Assembly (NCBI RefSeq): GCF_900188255.1
Contig: NZ_FZNS01000010.1
Location: 96,697 to 160,696, forward strand
Direction of reading: 5' to 3'
Origin: Hymenobacter mucosus
Lineage (GTDB): Bacteria > Bacteroidota > Bacteroidia > Cytophagales > Hymenobacteraceae
DNA: 64,000 bases
The translations under genes were made by a program, and so were the position numbers. Numbering within the stretch: position 1 is the first letter of the stretch; each line of letters opens with the position of its first letter. This document shows, in pieces, positions 44,771 through 52,530 of the stretch. The notes below the pieces were generated by a model, which had not been told where the DNA came from, did no database searches, and saw nothing but the letters and a program-made list of their open reading frames with translations.

Positions 44771-44826
44771 TTGCGTTGTAATAGGTTATACGGAAATCAG
44801 CCACCTTTCCGCTAATAATTAGCAAC
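44771..44826 (-). promoter_or_regulatory. CGTATA upstream element of the cassette at 44384
   Basis: Read on the minus strand: CGTATA, then TATT and ACAACGCAA, with the whole block 22 bases long (44771-44792). A GTTGCT half-site is at 44821 on the far side and GCTAATTATTAGC lies just after it. Confidence 0.6.
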
Positions 44827-44893
44827 AAAAAACCCCCTTAATTTCTCCCATGTAGCTATTTATTCCCCAACTGCCCACTTGCCCTAATACCAA

Positions 44894-44922
44894 AGAAGCC
44901 AGACCGGGCGGCCTGGCTTCTT
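44894..44922 (-). terminator. Terminator of the cassette at 44939
   Basis: GAAGCCAG and CTGGCTTC pair around ACCGGGCGGC, 16 bases past the stop codon of the next upstream cassette. Confidence 0.6.
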
Positions 44923-44938
44923 CGGTAAGGGTATGCTA

Positions 44939-45373
44939 CTACAGTAAACTCAGTTGCATGGCTTGCACCGGTTCCCGGGCGGGCTCAAACGTGGCGGCCC
45001 AGATCTGGCGCCGCAGCTCCAGCAACTTTTTCTTGCTCTCGGCAATTGTGCCTGATTCCGCTTCGCTGTGCACTCGCCCCCGGGTCCGTTGCAGTAGTCG
45101 GTGCAGACTCCAGAGTTCGTCGTGCAGTGCCAGCGCCAGCGGGTGCGGCCGGTAGCCTAACTGCACAAGGGGTAAGGGCTGAAAGTAAAAGGCGGTATCG
45201 CCGTGTACTACTCGTCCCATGGAGACAAAGTTAAAATTGCCCTCCACTTGGGCCCAGTCAAAACAACCGGCGGCCGAGTTCCACCCATTGTTTTCGGGTA
45301 AGGCTGACAAGGGTTTTTTAACCTCGATCAACTGAAGTGCTGAGTGGGTTTGCTCGCGGCGGGACTGGCTCAT
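44939..45373 (-). CDS. Cassette gene: hypothetical protein (144 aa)
   Basis: The product starts MSQSRREQTHSALQLIEVKK and has LALALHDELWSLHRLLQRTRGRVHSEAESGTIAESKKKLLELRRQIW, a long amphipathic helix, and an aromatic middle. No family is recognised. It has its own upstream CGTATA-type box and its own terminator, so it is a stand-alone unit. Confidence 0.5.
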   Translation of the reverse strand: MSQSRREQTHSALQLIEVKKPLSALPENNGWNSAAGCFDWAQVEGNFNFVSMGRVVHGDTAFYFQPLPLVQLGYRPHPLALALHDELWSLHRLLQRTRGRVHSEAESGTIAESKKKLLELRRQIWAATFEPAREPVQAMQLSLL

Positions 45374-45408
45374 ATAAATAGAGAAAAATGGTGCTTAATT
45401 CTCTATAA

Positions 45409-45426
45409 TATACGTATTACGTTGCT
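45409..45426 (-). promoter_or_regulatory. Partial CGTATA element of the cassette at 44939
   Basis: On the minus strand this reads AGCAAC then GTAATACGTATA. The ACAACGCAA part is missing, so this copy is divergent. It ends 36 bases before the ATG at 45373. Confidence 0.4.
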
Positions 45427-45473
45427 TTTTATTTGCAAAAAAACCGTTTATTTTCCCTTGAAACGGCACTTTT

Positions 45474-45797
45474 TTACCGACTCTGTTTCTGCTGATTTAC
45501 CGGCTGCTTATCCTCAGGCAAGGCGTTGATTTCGGCCAGCAGATCCTGCAGCACTACCTGCACATCTTCGCCCATTAGATGAGCCAGCCGATACACGTCG
45601 CCTAGGCTGAGCACGCTGGGATTCTCCTCGGCCTTCTTTACCGTGCGATGCGCCATAAGCAGTTTTTCCTGCAAAGTTCGGGAGGTATAGCTGCCGGCTT
45701 CAATCATTTGTTTAAATGTGCGGCCTTTACCACCGGAACGGCCGGATTTGCCGGCGGATTTGGTAGTGGCCGGTTTCTTTGAGGTAGAGGAATTCAT
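45474..45797 (-). CDS. Cassette gene: HTH-like regulator, paralogue of 2592-2954
   Basis: The 107-residue protein has a basic Ser/Lys/Gly-rich arm (SKKPATTKSAGKSGRSGGKGR) and the core RTFKQMIEAGSYTSRTLQEKLLMAHRTVKK then LSLGDVYRLAHLMGEDV, colinear with the protein at 2592. ATG at 45797 is chosen over 45857 because the longer form has an unrelated N-terminus that crosses the CGTATA element. It is a candidate master regulator of the cassette array, since both an 18-bp palindrome-like sequence and the CGTATA element precede it. Confidence 0.6.
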   Translation of the reverse strand: MNSSTSKKPATTKSAGKSGRSGGKGRTFKQMIEAGSYTSRTLQEKLLMAHRTVKKAEENPSVLSLGDVYRLAHLMGEDVQVVLQDLLAEINALPEDKQPVNQQKQSR

Positions 45798-45836
45798 GCG
45801 GTAAGTGTGTGTACGGCAAAGCCGGAGTGGTAGAAA

Positions 45837-45875
45837 TTTGTTGTCAATTATACGCAATCGAAATTTAACCGTTGC
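45837..45875 (-). promoter_or_regulatory. CGTATA element plus palindrome-like sequence
   Basis: Minus strand: GCGTATAATTGACAACAAA at 45837-45857, with GCAATCGAAATTTAACCGTTGC (45854-45875) overlapping it. This is the only place where both families of elements overlap. Confidence 0.5.
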
Positions 45876-45931
45876 TACATATCCGCGTTAACAGAAAAAG
45901 CGGGGCGCCCACTGGCCCCCCGCTCACCTGT

Positions 45932-46594
45932 CTAATCATCCCCTCTCAGTACTGAGTCGCGGGCCAGCAGCACATCACCCACGATATAGTCAGGTGCTCC
46001 CTGCCCAGCAGTGCTATACGTGCCCAGGGGGTATACCAGGTACCATAGGCAAGTTGCCAAGGCGTTGATCGGCTTGCGGGCGTCCTTCCCATCCTCATCG
46101 AGAACCAGGCATGTGCCGTCCAGCTTATGAGCCTGCTGCTCCCCATCCCAGGAATGAATGCTGATAAAGCCCCCCACGGCCTCCTGCATCTGGTCCAGGC
46201 TCAGGTTGGTGCCCAGTTCCAGCGCTACCGGCTCTACATCCCCGCCCAGGCTCAGGCGAACCGCGCCCGTCTGGTCGAGCAATTGCAGAATAAGCTGGCG
46301 CTGAAGCCGGAAGAACGTCAGCAACTGGAAGCGGTCGACAAACCCCCGCTCGCCCAACTTGAAGGAGAAGCCATCATAGGTACTCGTGGTGAACTGGCGG
46401 GAAGTTGTGCCGCAGAGGGCAATTATGCGGGCCTCGTCGCGCTCCTGCAGAAACAGGCGGGCCGGGCAGTCCTGCCACTCGCCGCCGGCATGGGGGCGCA
46501 TTTGTAAGGCGTGCAGGCTGAATAGGGGATAAGTGGCATCAGCTCCGGTGAGGGCAGCAGCATTGAGGGCGACTTCTTGGGCAGTACGGCTCAT
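45932..46594 (-). CDS. Cassette gene: DUF3846-like protein
   Basis: The 220-residue product has a C-terminal part resembling DUF3846, a family of plasmid and phage proteins: SLDQMQEAVGGFISIHSWDG, then a strand with LDEDGKDARKPINALATCLW and ending DYIVGDVLLARD. The first 110 residues are a separate unknown domain with FRLQRQLILQLLDQTG. Function of DUF3846 is unknown to me. It is its own cassette, with an element 21-43 bases before the ATG. Confidence 0.6.
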   Translation of the reverse strand: MSRTAQEVALNAAALTGADATYPLFSLHALQMRPHAGGEWQDCPARLFLQERDEARIIALCGTTSRQFTTSTYDGFSFKLGERGFVDRFQLLTFFRLQRQLILQLLDQTGAVRLSLGGDVEPVALELGTNLSLDQMQEAVGGFISIHSWDGEQQAHKLDGTCLVLDEDGKDARKPINALATCLWYLVYPLGTYSTAGQGAPDYIVGDVLLARDSVLRGDD

Positions 46595-46614
46595 AGACGG
46601 AAGGGGAAAGGTGG

Positions 46615-46670
46615 TTGCGTTGTATGCTCCTTGTACGTCTTTTTAGCCCTTTTTGTTAATAAAAAGCAAC
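46615..46670 (-). promoter_or_regulatory. CGTA element of the cassette at 45932
   Basis: 46615-46637 reads on the minus strand CGTACAAGGAGCATACAACG then CAA, 23 bases long. A GTTGCT half-site lies at 46665-46670 next to the upstream terminator T-run. Confidence 0.5.
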
Positions 46671-46747
46671 AAAAAAACTGCTTGAAAGCTCTATTTCTGA
46701 ATACGTTGGCTTTCTGCCCTATCGCCCAGATAACCCTGTTGCTCTGC

Positions 46748-47071
46748 TCAGCGCCGGTTGCTGTTGCGCCCGGTATAGCCAGGCAAGCAATAGGTAGGGT
46801 CGGCCAACCGCCGCAGCCGGTCCTGACAGTGGTATACTTGCCAGGCCAGCTCCTTGCTACGCTTGGCCGCGGCCGTTGTCAGCTTCTTGTAATACCCTTT
46901 GTTCTCGATGATGTGGGCCGGGTCGTTGTCGTGCTCCTGCAGGCTCGCGGTTACCTCGATCAGCAGTTGCTGCGCCTGCTCCTGGGTCATGCCCGCTGGG
47001 TTTTGCCGTAGCAATGAATTTGCCCGTTTGGCGCTGTCGGTAAGAGTTGTCCGGGTAGTAAAGGGCCGCAT
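46748..47071 (-). CDS. Cassette gene: small helical protein (107 aa)
   Basis: ATG at 47071 (MRPFTTRTTLTDSAK) is used; the earlier in-frame start at 47134 crosses the upstream repeats. The protein is basic and helical (AKRANSLLRQNPAGMTQEQAQQLLIEVTASLQEHDN; GYYKKLTTAAAKRSKELAWQVYHCQDRLRRLAD). No motif is recognised. It is preceded by two direct repeats GATGCTAAATA(G/A)CAAC (47120 and 47143). Confidence 0.5.
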   Translation of the reverse strand: MRPFTTRTTLTDSAKRANSLLRQNPAGMTQEQAQQLLIEVTASLQEHDNDPAHIIENKGYYKKLTTAAAKRSKELAWQVYHCQDRLRRLADPTYCLPGYTGRNSNRR

Positions 47072-47194
47072 CTTTATCAGGTTTGGGTACCCTCTAAGTA
47101 CGAAAAAACCGCCCTTTTCGATGCTAAATAGCAACGAACAACGATGCTAAATAACAACAAAAAAGGCGGCTGATAAAGCATTAACCCGGTTTGT

Positions 47195-47416
47195 TTAATC
47201 GGCAGCATCTCCGGGCTGCTCCGAGTCGATGGACCACTGTTCACGCCCGCCGTCCTGCCAGGTATCGTATTCAGAATCCATAATTTCATTCCGGTCAGCA
47301 CTGTTCATCTGCCAGAAGTTCGCCGGCACCTCCAGATGCACCTGCTCGGTGTGGGAGTAGCTGGTGAAAGTGGCATCAATGAGCATCGTAGTCGGGTTTT
47401 TCTCTTGGTTGGCCAT
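47195..47416 (-). CDS. Cassette gene: small acidic protein (73 aa)
   Basis: ATG at 47416 (MANQEKNPTTML) is used, since an element ends 18 bases before it. The acidic product contains TFTSYSHTEQVHLEVPANFWQ and SEYDTWQDGGREQW. It is similar in size and charge to DNA-mimic anti-restriction proteins, but no sequence family can be named. Confidence 0.45.
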   Translation of the reverse strand: MANQEKNPTTMLIDATFTSYSHTEQVHLEVPANFWQMNSADRNEIMDSEYDTWQDGGREQWSIDSEQPGDAAD

Positions 47417-47433
47417 GGGAGATTCGTAAGAGG

Positions 47434-47453
47434 TTGCGTTGTCCTCTGTATAC
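47434..47453 (-). promoter_or_regulatory. CGTATA-type element of the cassette at 47195
   Basis: Minus strand: GTATACAGAGGACAACGCAA, with the CGTATA box one base closer to the ACAACGCAA box than usual. Confidence 0.45.
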
Positions 47454-47548
47454 ATTTGCCATTGCCTGCCTGCCGACAAAAAAAGGGGAAAGAACGCCGG
47501 TTGCGGCCATTCCTTCCCCTGCTGCCCGGTAAATGAGCCGCTACCGGC

Positions 47549-47833
47549 TCACCCGAACAAGGTGCCCTGCACTGCTGCCCCCGGTTCTCCGTCTGGAGCC
47601 TGAGCGGCCGCCACCAGCTGCAGAGAGCCCAGCTTGAAGTTTTTGGTTTCGGCCGGGTCCGTGACCGTGCGCTTGGCCACCGTGCGCGTCCGCTCCGCAA
47701 AGCGTACGGCGTACACGCCGCCCCCGACTTTCTCCGTGATGGGGCCCTGGCGCTGGTTGTATTTGGGATTGGAATGGCTGGCCTCGACTCGCTGGCCAAC
47801 GCTGAAGGTGCTGCTGCGGGGTTCTTTGCTCAT
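47549..47833 (-). CDS. Small SH3-like protein downstream of dndC
   Basis: The 94-residue product is beta-rich (SVGQRVEASHSNPKYNQRQGPITEKVGGGVYAVRFAERTRTVAKRTV), similar in pattern to short KOW/SH3-like plasmid proteins. It starts only 3 bases after the DndC-like stop, so both come from one transcript. No DndD or DndE motif is visible in it. Confidence 0.5.
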   Translation of the reverse strand: MSKEPRSSTFSVGQRVEASHSNPKYNQRQGPITEKVGGGVYAVRFAERTRTVAKRTVTDPAETKNFKLGSLQLVAAAQAPDGEPGAAVQGTLFG

Positions 47834-47836
47834 AGC

Positions 47837-49177
47837 TCAGGCGGGGATGTGAGGTAGGGTTCGGGCTTTCTCTTTGAGGAAATGATCCAGCACTGCCTCG
47901 ACGGGGCTGGCTTGGCCGCGGCGGCGCCCTAGCAGGTTGGCGGTTTTCTGTACCTGCAGCACCTGGTTGATCAGGTCCACGTGCTCCGGCTCGTCGGCGC
48001 ACACTTCGCGTAGCAGCTGCTGCTGCTCGTGCTGCTTGCGGGTTTGGGCTGATGCCGGCAGCGGAACCGGGTAGATGCTGTTATAGATGCCGGCAACGGT
48101 GTGGGCAAACAACCCATCCCGGTGCCACAAGGCCTGTATCACCACCAGTTCCTGATAGCTGATAAAGCTCATGGTAGGGTCAACTTCCCGCTGGATGGTA
48201 TACTGCGCCTGCAACAGCCGTCGCAGCACCTCGGCCCGGGTATTGGCCGAGTACGGCCCCCAGGCCTCCTCCCGGATATAGCCCCGCCGTAACTCCTTCT
48301 GCCGGTACCGGGCTGGATTATCGCGGGCCTCAATGAGGAAGTTGCGCAGATCCGCCAGCGGCTCCATCCACGTCTCGCCGTTCTGAATCAGGCCTTCCAT
48401 GGATTTGTCCCGGGCCACCACGGTACACACCCAGCATCCAAAGCGACTCTTGCCGCAGGAAGCCGTGGCGGTGTCGATTACCAGGGGGCAATCCTCGTCG
48501 ACGGATGCGCTCCGGTAAAGCGTTATCAACTCCTTGTGCGTCCCGCCCCAGGGCGGCGGTACCTGGTTCAGGTACTGCCATAGCTCGGGCGTCTGCACGT
48601 CCCGGATGGGCGCAAATACCGACGCATTGGGCAACACATGCTTGCGTAGGCGCCGGCCCTGCACGGCATGCTTACGCATCGACTGGGCCCGCTTGCTGCT
48701 TTCCGCCTCGCGGGTACCCAGCAGTATGATTACTTCACCCGCTGAGCTGATTTTACTCTGGATGAAGCGGGTAGTAGGCGAGATTTTCAGCCGGTCCGTG
48801 CACCACCGAAAGCGCGTGTCCGGGGCCGGATAGCCCAGCCCGATCAGCTTGGCCCAGAAGGTTTCCTGCAACTGGGGCAGCGTGCGCTGCACGATAAAGG
48901 GCATGTCCTGGGTTTGGGCGGCCTGCTCGATGCGGCTCAGCTGCTTATCGACAAACTGCACCACGCGCGGATTTTCCACTCGGGTGTCGTTCGTCACAAC
49001 GTAGATAGGGCGGCTGCGCTGCTCAGCCGGCAGCTTGGCGACTGAGCGCCAGGCCAACTGTAAAAGCAGCGTGGAGTCCTTGCCCCCGCTAAAGCCCAGA
49101 ATCCAGGGCTTGTTATTGTCGGGCATCAGGTATTGATCCTGTAGCTCCGCCTCGATGAAGGCAATGTTCAGGGGCAT
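47837..49177 (-). CDS. dndC: DndC-like protein (DNA phosphorothioation, PAPS reductase fold), orphan
   Basis: The 446-residue product matches DndC over almost its whole length. ATP-pyrophosphatase P-loop SGGKDST is at residues 30-36. TNDTRVENP (about 62-70), FRWCTDRLKI (C126), LGTREAES (153-160) and CPLVIDTATASCGKSRFGCWVCT (Cys at 230, 241, 248, 251) are the family's cysteine-rich signature for an iron-sulfur cluster. The rest (RYRQKELRRGYIREEAWGPYS; RLLQAQYTIQREVDP) is also DndC-like. DndC activates or transfers sulfur in phosphorothioation of DNA together with DndA/IscS, DndD and DndE. None of these is in the window. The start at 49177 follows the 143-residue gene by 22 bases, in one operon. 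A sulfur-related role outside DNA cannot be excluded. Confidence 0.85.
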   Translation of the reverse strand: MPLNIAFIEAELQDQYLMPDNNKPWILGFSGGKDSTLLLQLAWRSVAKLPAEQRSRPIYVVTNDTRVENPRVVQFVDKQLSRIEQAAQTQDMPFIVQRTLPQLQETFWAKLIGLGYPAPDTRFRWCTDRLKISPTTRFIQSKISSAGEVIILLGTREAESSKRAQSMRKHAVQGRRLRKHVLPNASVFAPIRDVQTPELWQYLNQVPPPWGGTHKELITLYRSASVDEDCPLVIDTATASCGKSRFGCWVCTVVARDKSMEGLIQNGETWMEPLADLRNFLIEARDNPARYRQKELRRGYIREEAWGPYSANTRAEVLRRLLQAQYTIQREVDPTMSFISYQELVVIQALWHRDGLFAHTVAGIYNSIYPVPLPASAQTRKQHEQQQLLREVCADEPEHVDLINQVLQVQKTANLLGRRRGQASPVEAVLDHFLKEKARTLPHIPA

Positions 49178-49199
49178 AAGGCAGAAGATAGCTCAGTGA

Positions 49200-49631
49200 T
49201 TAGTAGCACTCGGCGTAGGTGGGGTCCTCGGGCGCTGCATCCGGGTCGATCCTATCGGCCTCGTCGAAGAAATCCAACTCCTCAAGCGGGCTGGCGCCCT
49301 CCGGCCCATAGGCCAGGTCAATCAGCTCGCACAGAGCGGCTACGGCTTCCTGAAGGCAGCTGAAGCGCTGCACCCGCGCGGCCGGGGCCTCCCCGGCGCC
49401 CAGCTGCTCGACGGTGTTGCTGGTGATGGCGTGCAGCAACTCCTGCTCAGTGTGGGCAAAGTCCGGCCCGGCCACGTAGTAGCGGGCTTCCCAACGCAGG
49501 ATATAGCCCAGCAGCAACAGGCCTTCGGCGCCACCGGCGTTGAACTGGACCCGCTGCCCCTTCCCTTGGGGAATGGGAGTGTAGAATTCCTCCTCGATGT
49601 GGAGACGCGACGGCCGTGGAGCGGTAATCAT
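49200..49631 (-). CDS. Acidic protein cotranscribed with dndC
   Basis: The 143-residue acidic product starts MITAPRPSRLHIEEEFYTPIPQGKGQRV and ends FFDEADRIDPDAAPEDPTYAECY. It is the first gene of the three-gene operon with dndC and the SH3-like gene. It does not resemble DndB, DndD or DndE. The acidic C-terminal half (EGASPLEELDFFDEADRIDPDAAPEDP) is consistent with a DNA-mimic or partner role. The element at 49654-49675 precedes it by 23 bases. Confidence 0.5.
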   Translation of the reverse strand: MITAPRPSRLHIEEEFYTPIPQGKGQRVQFNAGGAEGLLLLGYILRWEARYYVAGPDFAHTEQELLHAITSNTVEQLGAGEAPAARVQRFSCLQEAVAALCELIDLAYGPEGASPLEELDFFDEADRIDPDAAPEDPTYAECY

Positions 49632-49653
49632 GGCGGCAAGGGTTTGTACTGGT

Positions 49654-49719
49654 TTGCGTTGTTGTTATTTATACGCAAAGCCGCCGGTAATCGTTGATTA
49701 ATTGTTGACGAAAAGCAAC
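49654..49719 (-). promoter_or_regulatory. CGTATA element of the dndC operon
   Basis: Best-conserved copy: minus strand CGTATAAATAACAACAACG then CAA (49654-49675). A GTTGCT half-site lies at 49714 next to the T-run of the upstream terminator. Confidence 0.65.
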
Positions 49720-49758
49720 AAAAAAAGAGCCGTCACCAGCTCCTTTCTCCCTATTGCC

Positions 49759-50031
49759 CTATTCTTCCTCGTCCTCACCTGGTTTCTCAACCTCCGCTAT
49801 TTGCTGCGGCAGTACCTGAGGCCGCGCTTGGCCGCCCCCGTACCGGATGGGCCCTGGTCGATCTTCCCAGGCCTGAGCCTCATAGCCGCACTCCCCGCAG
49901 GCCACATACCACAGAATGCACAAGGGAAAGTGAGCAGACAAGCCGATTACCTGGTGCAGCATCAGGTCGCCGCAGCGGCCGCATTCCAGCTCGGACAAGT
50001 CCGGTTCGGTTCCGGGTTTAGAGTCCATCAT
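49759..50031 (-). CDS. Zinc-ribbon-like small protein
   Basis: The start is at MMDSKPGTEPDLSELECG; the longer ORF from 50121 has a low-complexity N-terminus overlapping the preceding gene. ECGRCG and CGECG, about 30 residues apart, form a CxxC...CxxC zinc ribbon. The C-terminus is Gln/Glu-rich. It is the last gene of a four-gene unit running from 51065; its start overlaps the stop of the preceding gene by 14 bases. Confidence 0.5.
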   Translation of the reverse strand: MMDSKPGTEPDLSELECGRCGDLMLHQVIGLSAHFPLCILWYVACGECGYEAQAWEDRPGPIRYGGGQARPQVLPQQIAEVEKPGEDEEE

Positions 50032-50314
50032 GAGTGGCGGGGCGGTTACGCTGGCATAGCAAGGTTTTCTTGGACCGGAGGCGGCTACGCCGGGGCCGTA
50101 CGGGGTTGTAAGCCCCGGCAACCACCCGGATGAACGGCACCTGCAGCAGCAGGCAGGCTGCGTGGCGCCGGCGCTGGGATACGGCTTCCGTTACATCGGG
50201 CACGTGCGCTACGAGTACGCAGTAAAACGTCATGGGGGAGTCGGCTTGCCGGTGGGCAAAGGGACACCGGTAGCAGCTGCTCGTGCGAATCTGGCGGGCG
50301 AGGGGCTGGTTCAT
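50018..50314 (-). CDS. Cys-containing small protein
   Basis: The 98-residue product starts MNQPLARQIRTSSCYRCPFAHRQ, with a CxxC pair in its first 20 residues, and is Arg-rich towards the end. It overlaps the gene at 50311 by four bases (ATGA) and the next gene by 14 bases. No family is recognised. Confidence 0.4.
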   Translation of the reverse strand: MNQPLARQIRTSSCYRCPFAHRQADSPMTFYCVLVAHVPDVTEAVSQRRRHAACLLLQVPFIRVVAGAYNPVRPRRSRLRSKKTLLCQRNRPATHDGL

Positions 50315-50682
50315 GCGTTGGGCTGCTGTATTGGAGCCAGGTGCTGGCTTACCTGGTAGAGAAAATGGCTGCGTTCCTCGAACACCTCGTGGGCTGGTGG
50401 CCCGTCGGCCTGCAGCTTGAATGCTGAGGCGTGGGGTCTGGCCGCATACACATCGGCTACATGCTGGTATAAGCGCCCGATCAGGTAGACCTGCGTATGC
50501 AAACTCTCGGGCTCATTAACGGCATCCAGGGCGCGGCTCAATAGTCGGCTTTGCTCAGCACTGGCCATCATCGAAGCCAGCAAAGCAGCGCTCCTTGCTT
50601 GCTCGCGGGTGCGCTCCAGCATGGCTCCGTCGTGGCGCAGAGTTGCCGCCGCTTCAGTAGGGGAGGGCAGGGAGGGTACCAT
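50311..50682 (-). CDS. Helical protein of the 49.7-51.1 kb operon
   Basis: The 123-residue product is mostly helical (LERTREQARSAALLASMMASAEQSRLLSRALDAVNEPESLHTQVYLIGRLYQHVADVYAARP). It shares its stop with the start of the next gene (ATGA), a coupling arrangement. No domain is recognised. Confidence 0.5.
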   Translation of the reverse strand: MVPSLPSPTEAAATLRHDGAMLERTREQARSAALLASMMASAEQSRLLSRALDAVNEPESLHTQVYLIGRLYQHVADVYAARPHASAFKLQADGPPAHEVFEERSHFLYQVSQHLAPIQQPNA

Positions 50683-50726
50683 GGGCAGTAGGGAGTTAAA
50701 TGATCACTGAGTGGTTGCGCACCCGG

Positions 50727-51065
50727 CTAGTAATTGTCTTGGCCGCAGGCCTCCGCGTTAGCCAGCAGGGCTATCAGCTCCGCGTCGTACACTCGCCCCA
50801 TCTGCTCGGCATATTCGGCCTGAGCCTCCGGGGTGGCTTGCTGGGCCAGGTAACGAGCGTGCATCAGCTGCTCATCCATCCATTGCTTTAACCGACCCAG
50901 CACGGCGGCGGGCTCCTCAGGAATTTCCTGCAGGCTATTGTGGTCCAACTGCTCCCCGATCAACTCCTCCACCGAGGCATGAGGCTCCCACTGGCCTTCC
51001 TCGCCTTCCGAGAACAAGGCAGTGATTTCAGCATACAATTCGGCAGGCAAAATATCATTTTTCAT
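50727..51065 (-). CDS. Acidic helical protein, first gene of the four-gene operon
   Basis: The 112-residue acidic product begins MKNDILPAELYAEITALFSEGEEGQWEPHASVEELIGEQLDH. It is Glu/Leu-rich with a helical tail. No family is recognised. Its ATG follows the CGTATA element by 12 bases (16 from the end of the ACAAC box). A 44-base spacer separates it from the next gene. Confidence 0.5.
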   Translation of the reverse strand: MKNDILPAELYAEITALFSEGEEGQWEPHASVEELIGEQLDHNSLQEIPEEPAAVLGRLKQWMDEQLMHARYLAQQATPEAQAEYAEQMGRVYDAELIALLANAEACGQDNY

Positions 51066-51077
51066 GCTATAGAAGCT

Positions 51078-51135
51078 ATTTTTTGTTGTTATATATACGC
51101 AAATATACGTGTACTAGTTGTTCTCATTCAGCAAC
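51078..51135 (-). promoter_or_regulatory. CGTATA element of the four-gene operon
   Basis: Minus strand: CGTATATATAACAACAAAAA (51078-51099). The GCAA end is replaced by AAAAAT. A second GTATATTTGCGTATA overlap follows, and GTTGCT lies at 51130. Confidence 0.55.
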
Positions 51136-51186
51136 AAAATATGCTAATTAATGCAAATAAAAATGATTGCACAAATCAAATATTAC

Positions 51187-51204
51187 GCGATTAAAATTAA
51201 TTGC
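51187..51204 (+). promoter_or_regulatory. Palindrome copy before the T9SS gene at 51265
   Basis: GCGATTAAAATTAATTGC, 17 of 18 to consensus, 61 bases upstream of the plus-strand start. It is also about 120 bases upstream of the divergent gene at 51065. Confidence 0.55.
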
Positions 51205-51264
51205 ATAGTAGCTTTAACCCGCCATAAATAGGGGCCTCGCAACCTCACTAAATCCCTGTAGCTC

Positions 51265-52464
51265 ATGCAAAAGAAAATACTGCGTTCTACCCTGGCCTGC
51301 CTGCTGGTAGGAACTGCGCTCAGCGCCCGGGCCCAGCTTGTAAATGATGAGCCCGCTGGGGCCATCCCCGTACCGCTGGACTCTGCCCGGAGCCCGCTGC
51401 TCACCACGACGGCCGGGGCTACGGCCTCCGCTGCTCCGGCGCCCCAGCCCTGCGGAACCACGGCCGCGGGCAAGGATACCTGGTACTCGGTTCAGGTACC
51501 CGCCTCGGGCGCTGTGACGGTTACGACGGCTGCAGTAGCCGGCTCTCCGCTCACGGATACGGTGCTCGAAGTTTTTGCCGGCAGCATCGGTAGCCTTATC
51601 CCCCTCGGGTGCAACGACGACTACACGGCTGGCCACCATTTTTCCTCGATGACGGTGGTAGGCCAACCGGCTGGCAGCACGCTGTATGTGCGGGTGTATG
51701 GCTTCGGAAATGTCGGCGGGGCCTTCTCCCTGCATGCTGCGACTGCGGCGCTGCTGGCCAACGATGAAATCAGCGGGGCTATTCCCTTGCCGGCTGATGG
51801 CCAGTATTCGGTTGTCGCGGCCACGAATGCCGGCGCTTCCGCCACCGCCGGCGTGCCCGCACCTCAGGCGGCCTGCCTTCAGTCAACGGCCCCAATCAGC
51901 AATGATGTATGGTTTAGCCTGGTTGTACCGGTTTCTGGCCATGTGGCGGTGCGTACGTCGCCGGTGGTAGGGTCAGAGTTGTCGGATACGGCGCTGATGC
52001 TGTACTCTGGCACGCCGGAAAAGCTCACTCAGTTGGCCTGCAATGATGATCTGGGGCCTAACAACTTTTACTCCGGGGCCCTGGCCTCCGGCCTTACGCC
52101 TGGCTCAACGGTGTATGTGCGGGTATGGAGCGCCCAGTATTCCCTTACCGGCGCCTTCAACGTGTGCGTACTGACGCCCGCGACCATGACTGCTCCGATG
52201 AACGTGGCCAAGCTTCCGCTCCTGGTATCGGCCAATCCGGTACACGAAAGCCTGAGCGTAAAGCTGCCTACGCTGGCCGACCAACGGAGTGCCCAGCTCT
52301 CGCTGCGCAACAGCGCGGGCCAAGTGGTCAAGCTGCGACTGGTCAGCCTGAAAGCGCGGGAGGGCGAAACCTCGCTGGATGTGTCGGATCTCCCGGCCGG
52401 CATTTATTCCCTGAGGCTGCAGACGGGATTGAGTATCGGCACGCATAAGGTTGTGATTGAGTAA
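51265..52464 (+). CDS. Secreted T9SS protein with two PPC-like domains
   Basis: The 399-residue product has a signal peptide (STLACLLVGTALSARAQ), then two related beta domains (NDEPAGAIPVPLD..DTWYSVQVPASGAVTVTTAAV..GCNDDYTAGHHFSS..GSTLYVRVYGFG and NDEISGAIPLPAD..DVWFSLVVPVSGHVAVRTSPV..ACNDDLGPNN..GSTVYVRVWSA). These are bacterial pre-peptidase-like C-terminal (PPC) repeats. A type IX sorting domain ends it (PVHESLSVKLPTLADQRSAQLSLRNSAGQVVKL; DLPAGIYSLRLQTG). It is the only plus-strand gene in the cassette array before the Tn3-like element. Cargo, likely surface-exposed. Confidence 0.75.
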   Translation: MQKKILRSTLACLLVGTALSARAQLVNDEPAGAIPVPLDSARSPLLTTTAGATASAAPAPQPCGTTAAGKDTWYSVQVPASGAVTVTTAAVAGSPLTDTVLEVFAGSIGSLIPLGCNDDYTAGHHFSSMTVVGQPAGSTLYVRVYGFGNVGGAFSLHAATAALLANDEISGAIPLPADGQYSVVAATNAGASATAGVPAPQAACLQSTAPISNDVWFSLVVPVSGHVAVRTSPVVGSELSDTALMLYSGTPEKLTQLACNDDLGPNNFYSGALASGLTPGSTVYVRVWSAQYSLTGAFNVCVLTPATMTAPMNVAKLPLLVSANPVHESLSVKLPTLADQRSAQLSLRNSAGQVVKLRLVSLKAREGETSLDVSDLPAGIYSLRLQTGLSIGTHKVVIE

Positions 52465-52483
52465 GCTCCCGGCCTCGCGCATG

Positions 52484-52521
52484 CAACAGAGCCGCCCCGC
52501 TGTCGTGGGGCGGCTCTGTTG
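52484..52521. terminator. Bidirectional terminator
   Basis: CAACAGAGCCGCCCC and GGGGCGGCTCTGTTG form a perfect 15-bp stem with an 8-base loop. Confidence 0.9.
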
Positions 52522-52530
52522 TTTTCCAAC

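Noticed and set aside
47549..49631. Identifying the two neighbours of dndC as dndD/dndE/dndB
   Set aside because: Neither has the required size or motifs (no SMC-like ATPase, no DGQHR); they are left as unknown.
49702..50133. Plus-strand ORF of 143 codons opposite the zinc-ribbon gene
   Set aside because: Opposite-strand shadow of two better-supported minus-strand genes.
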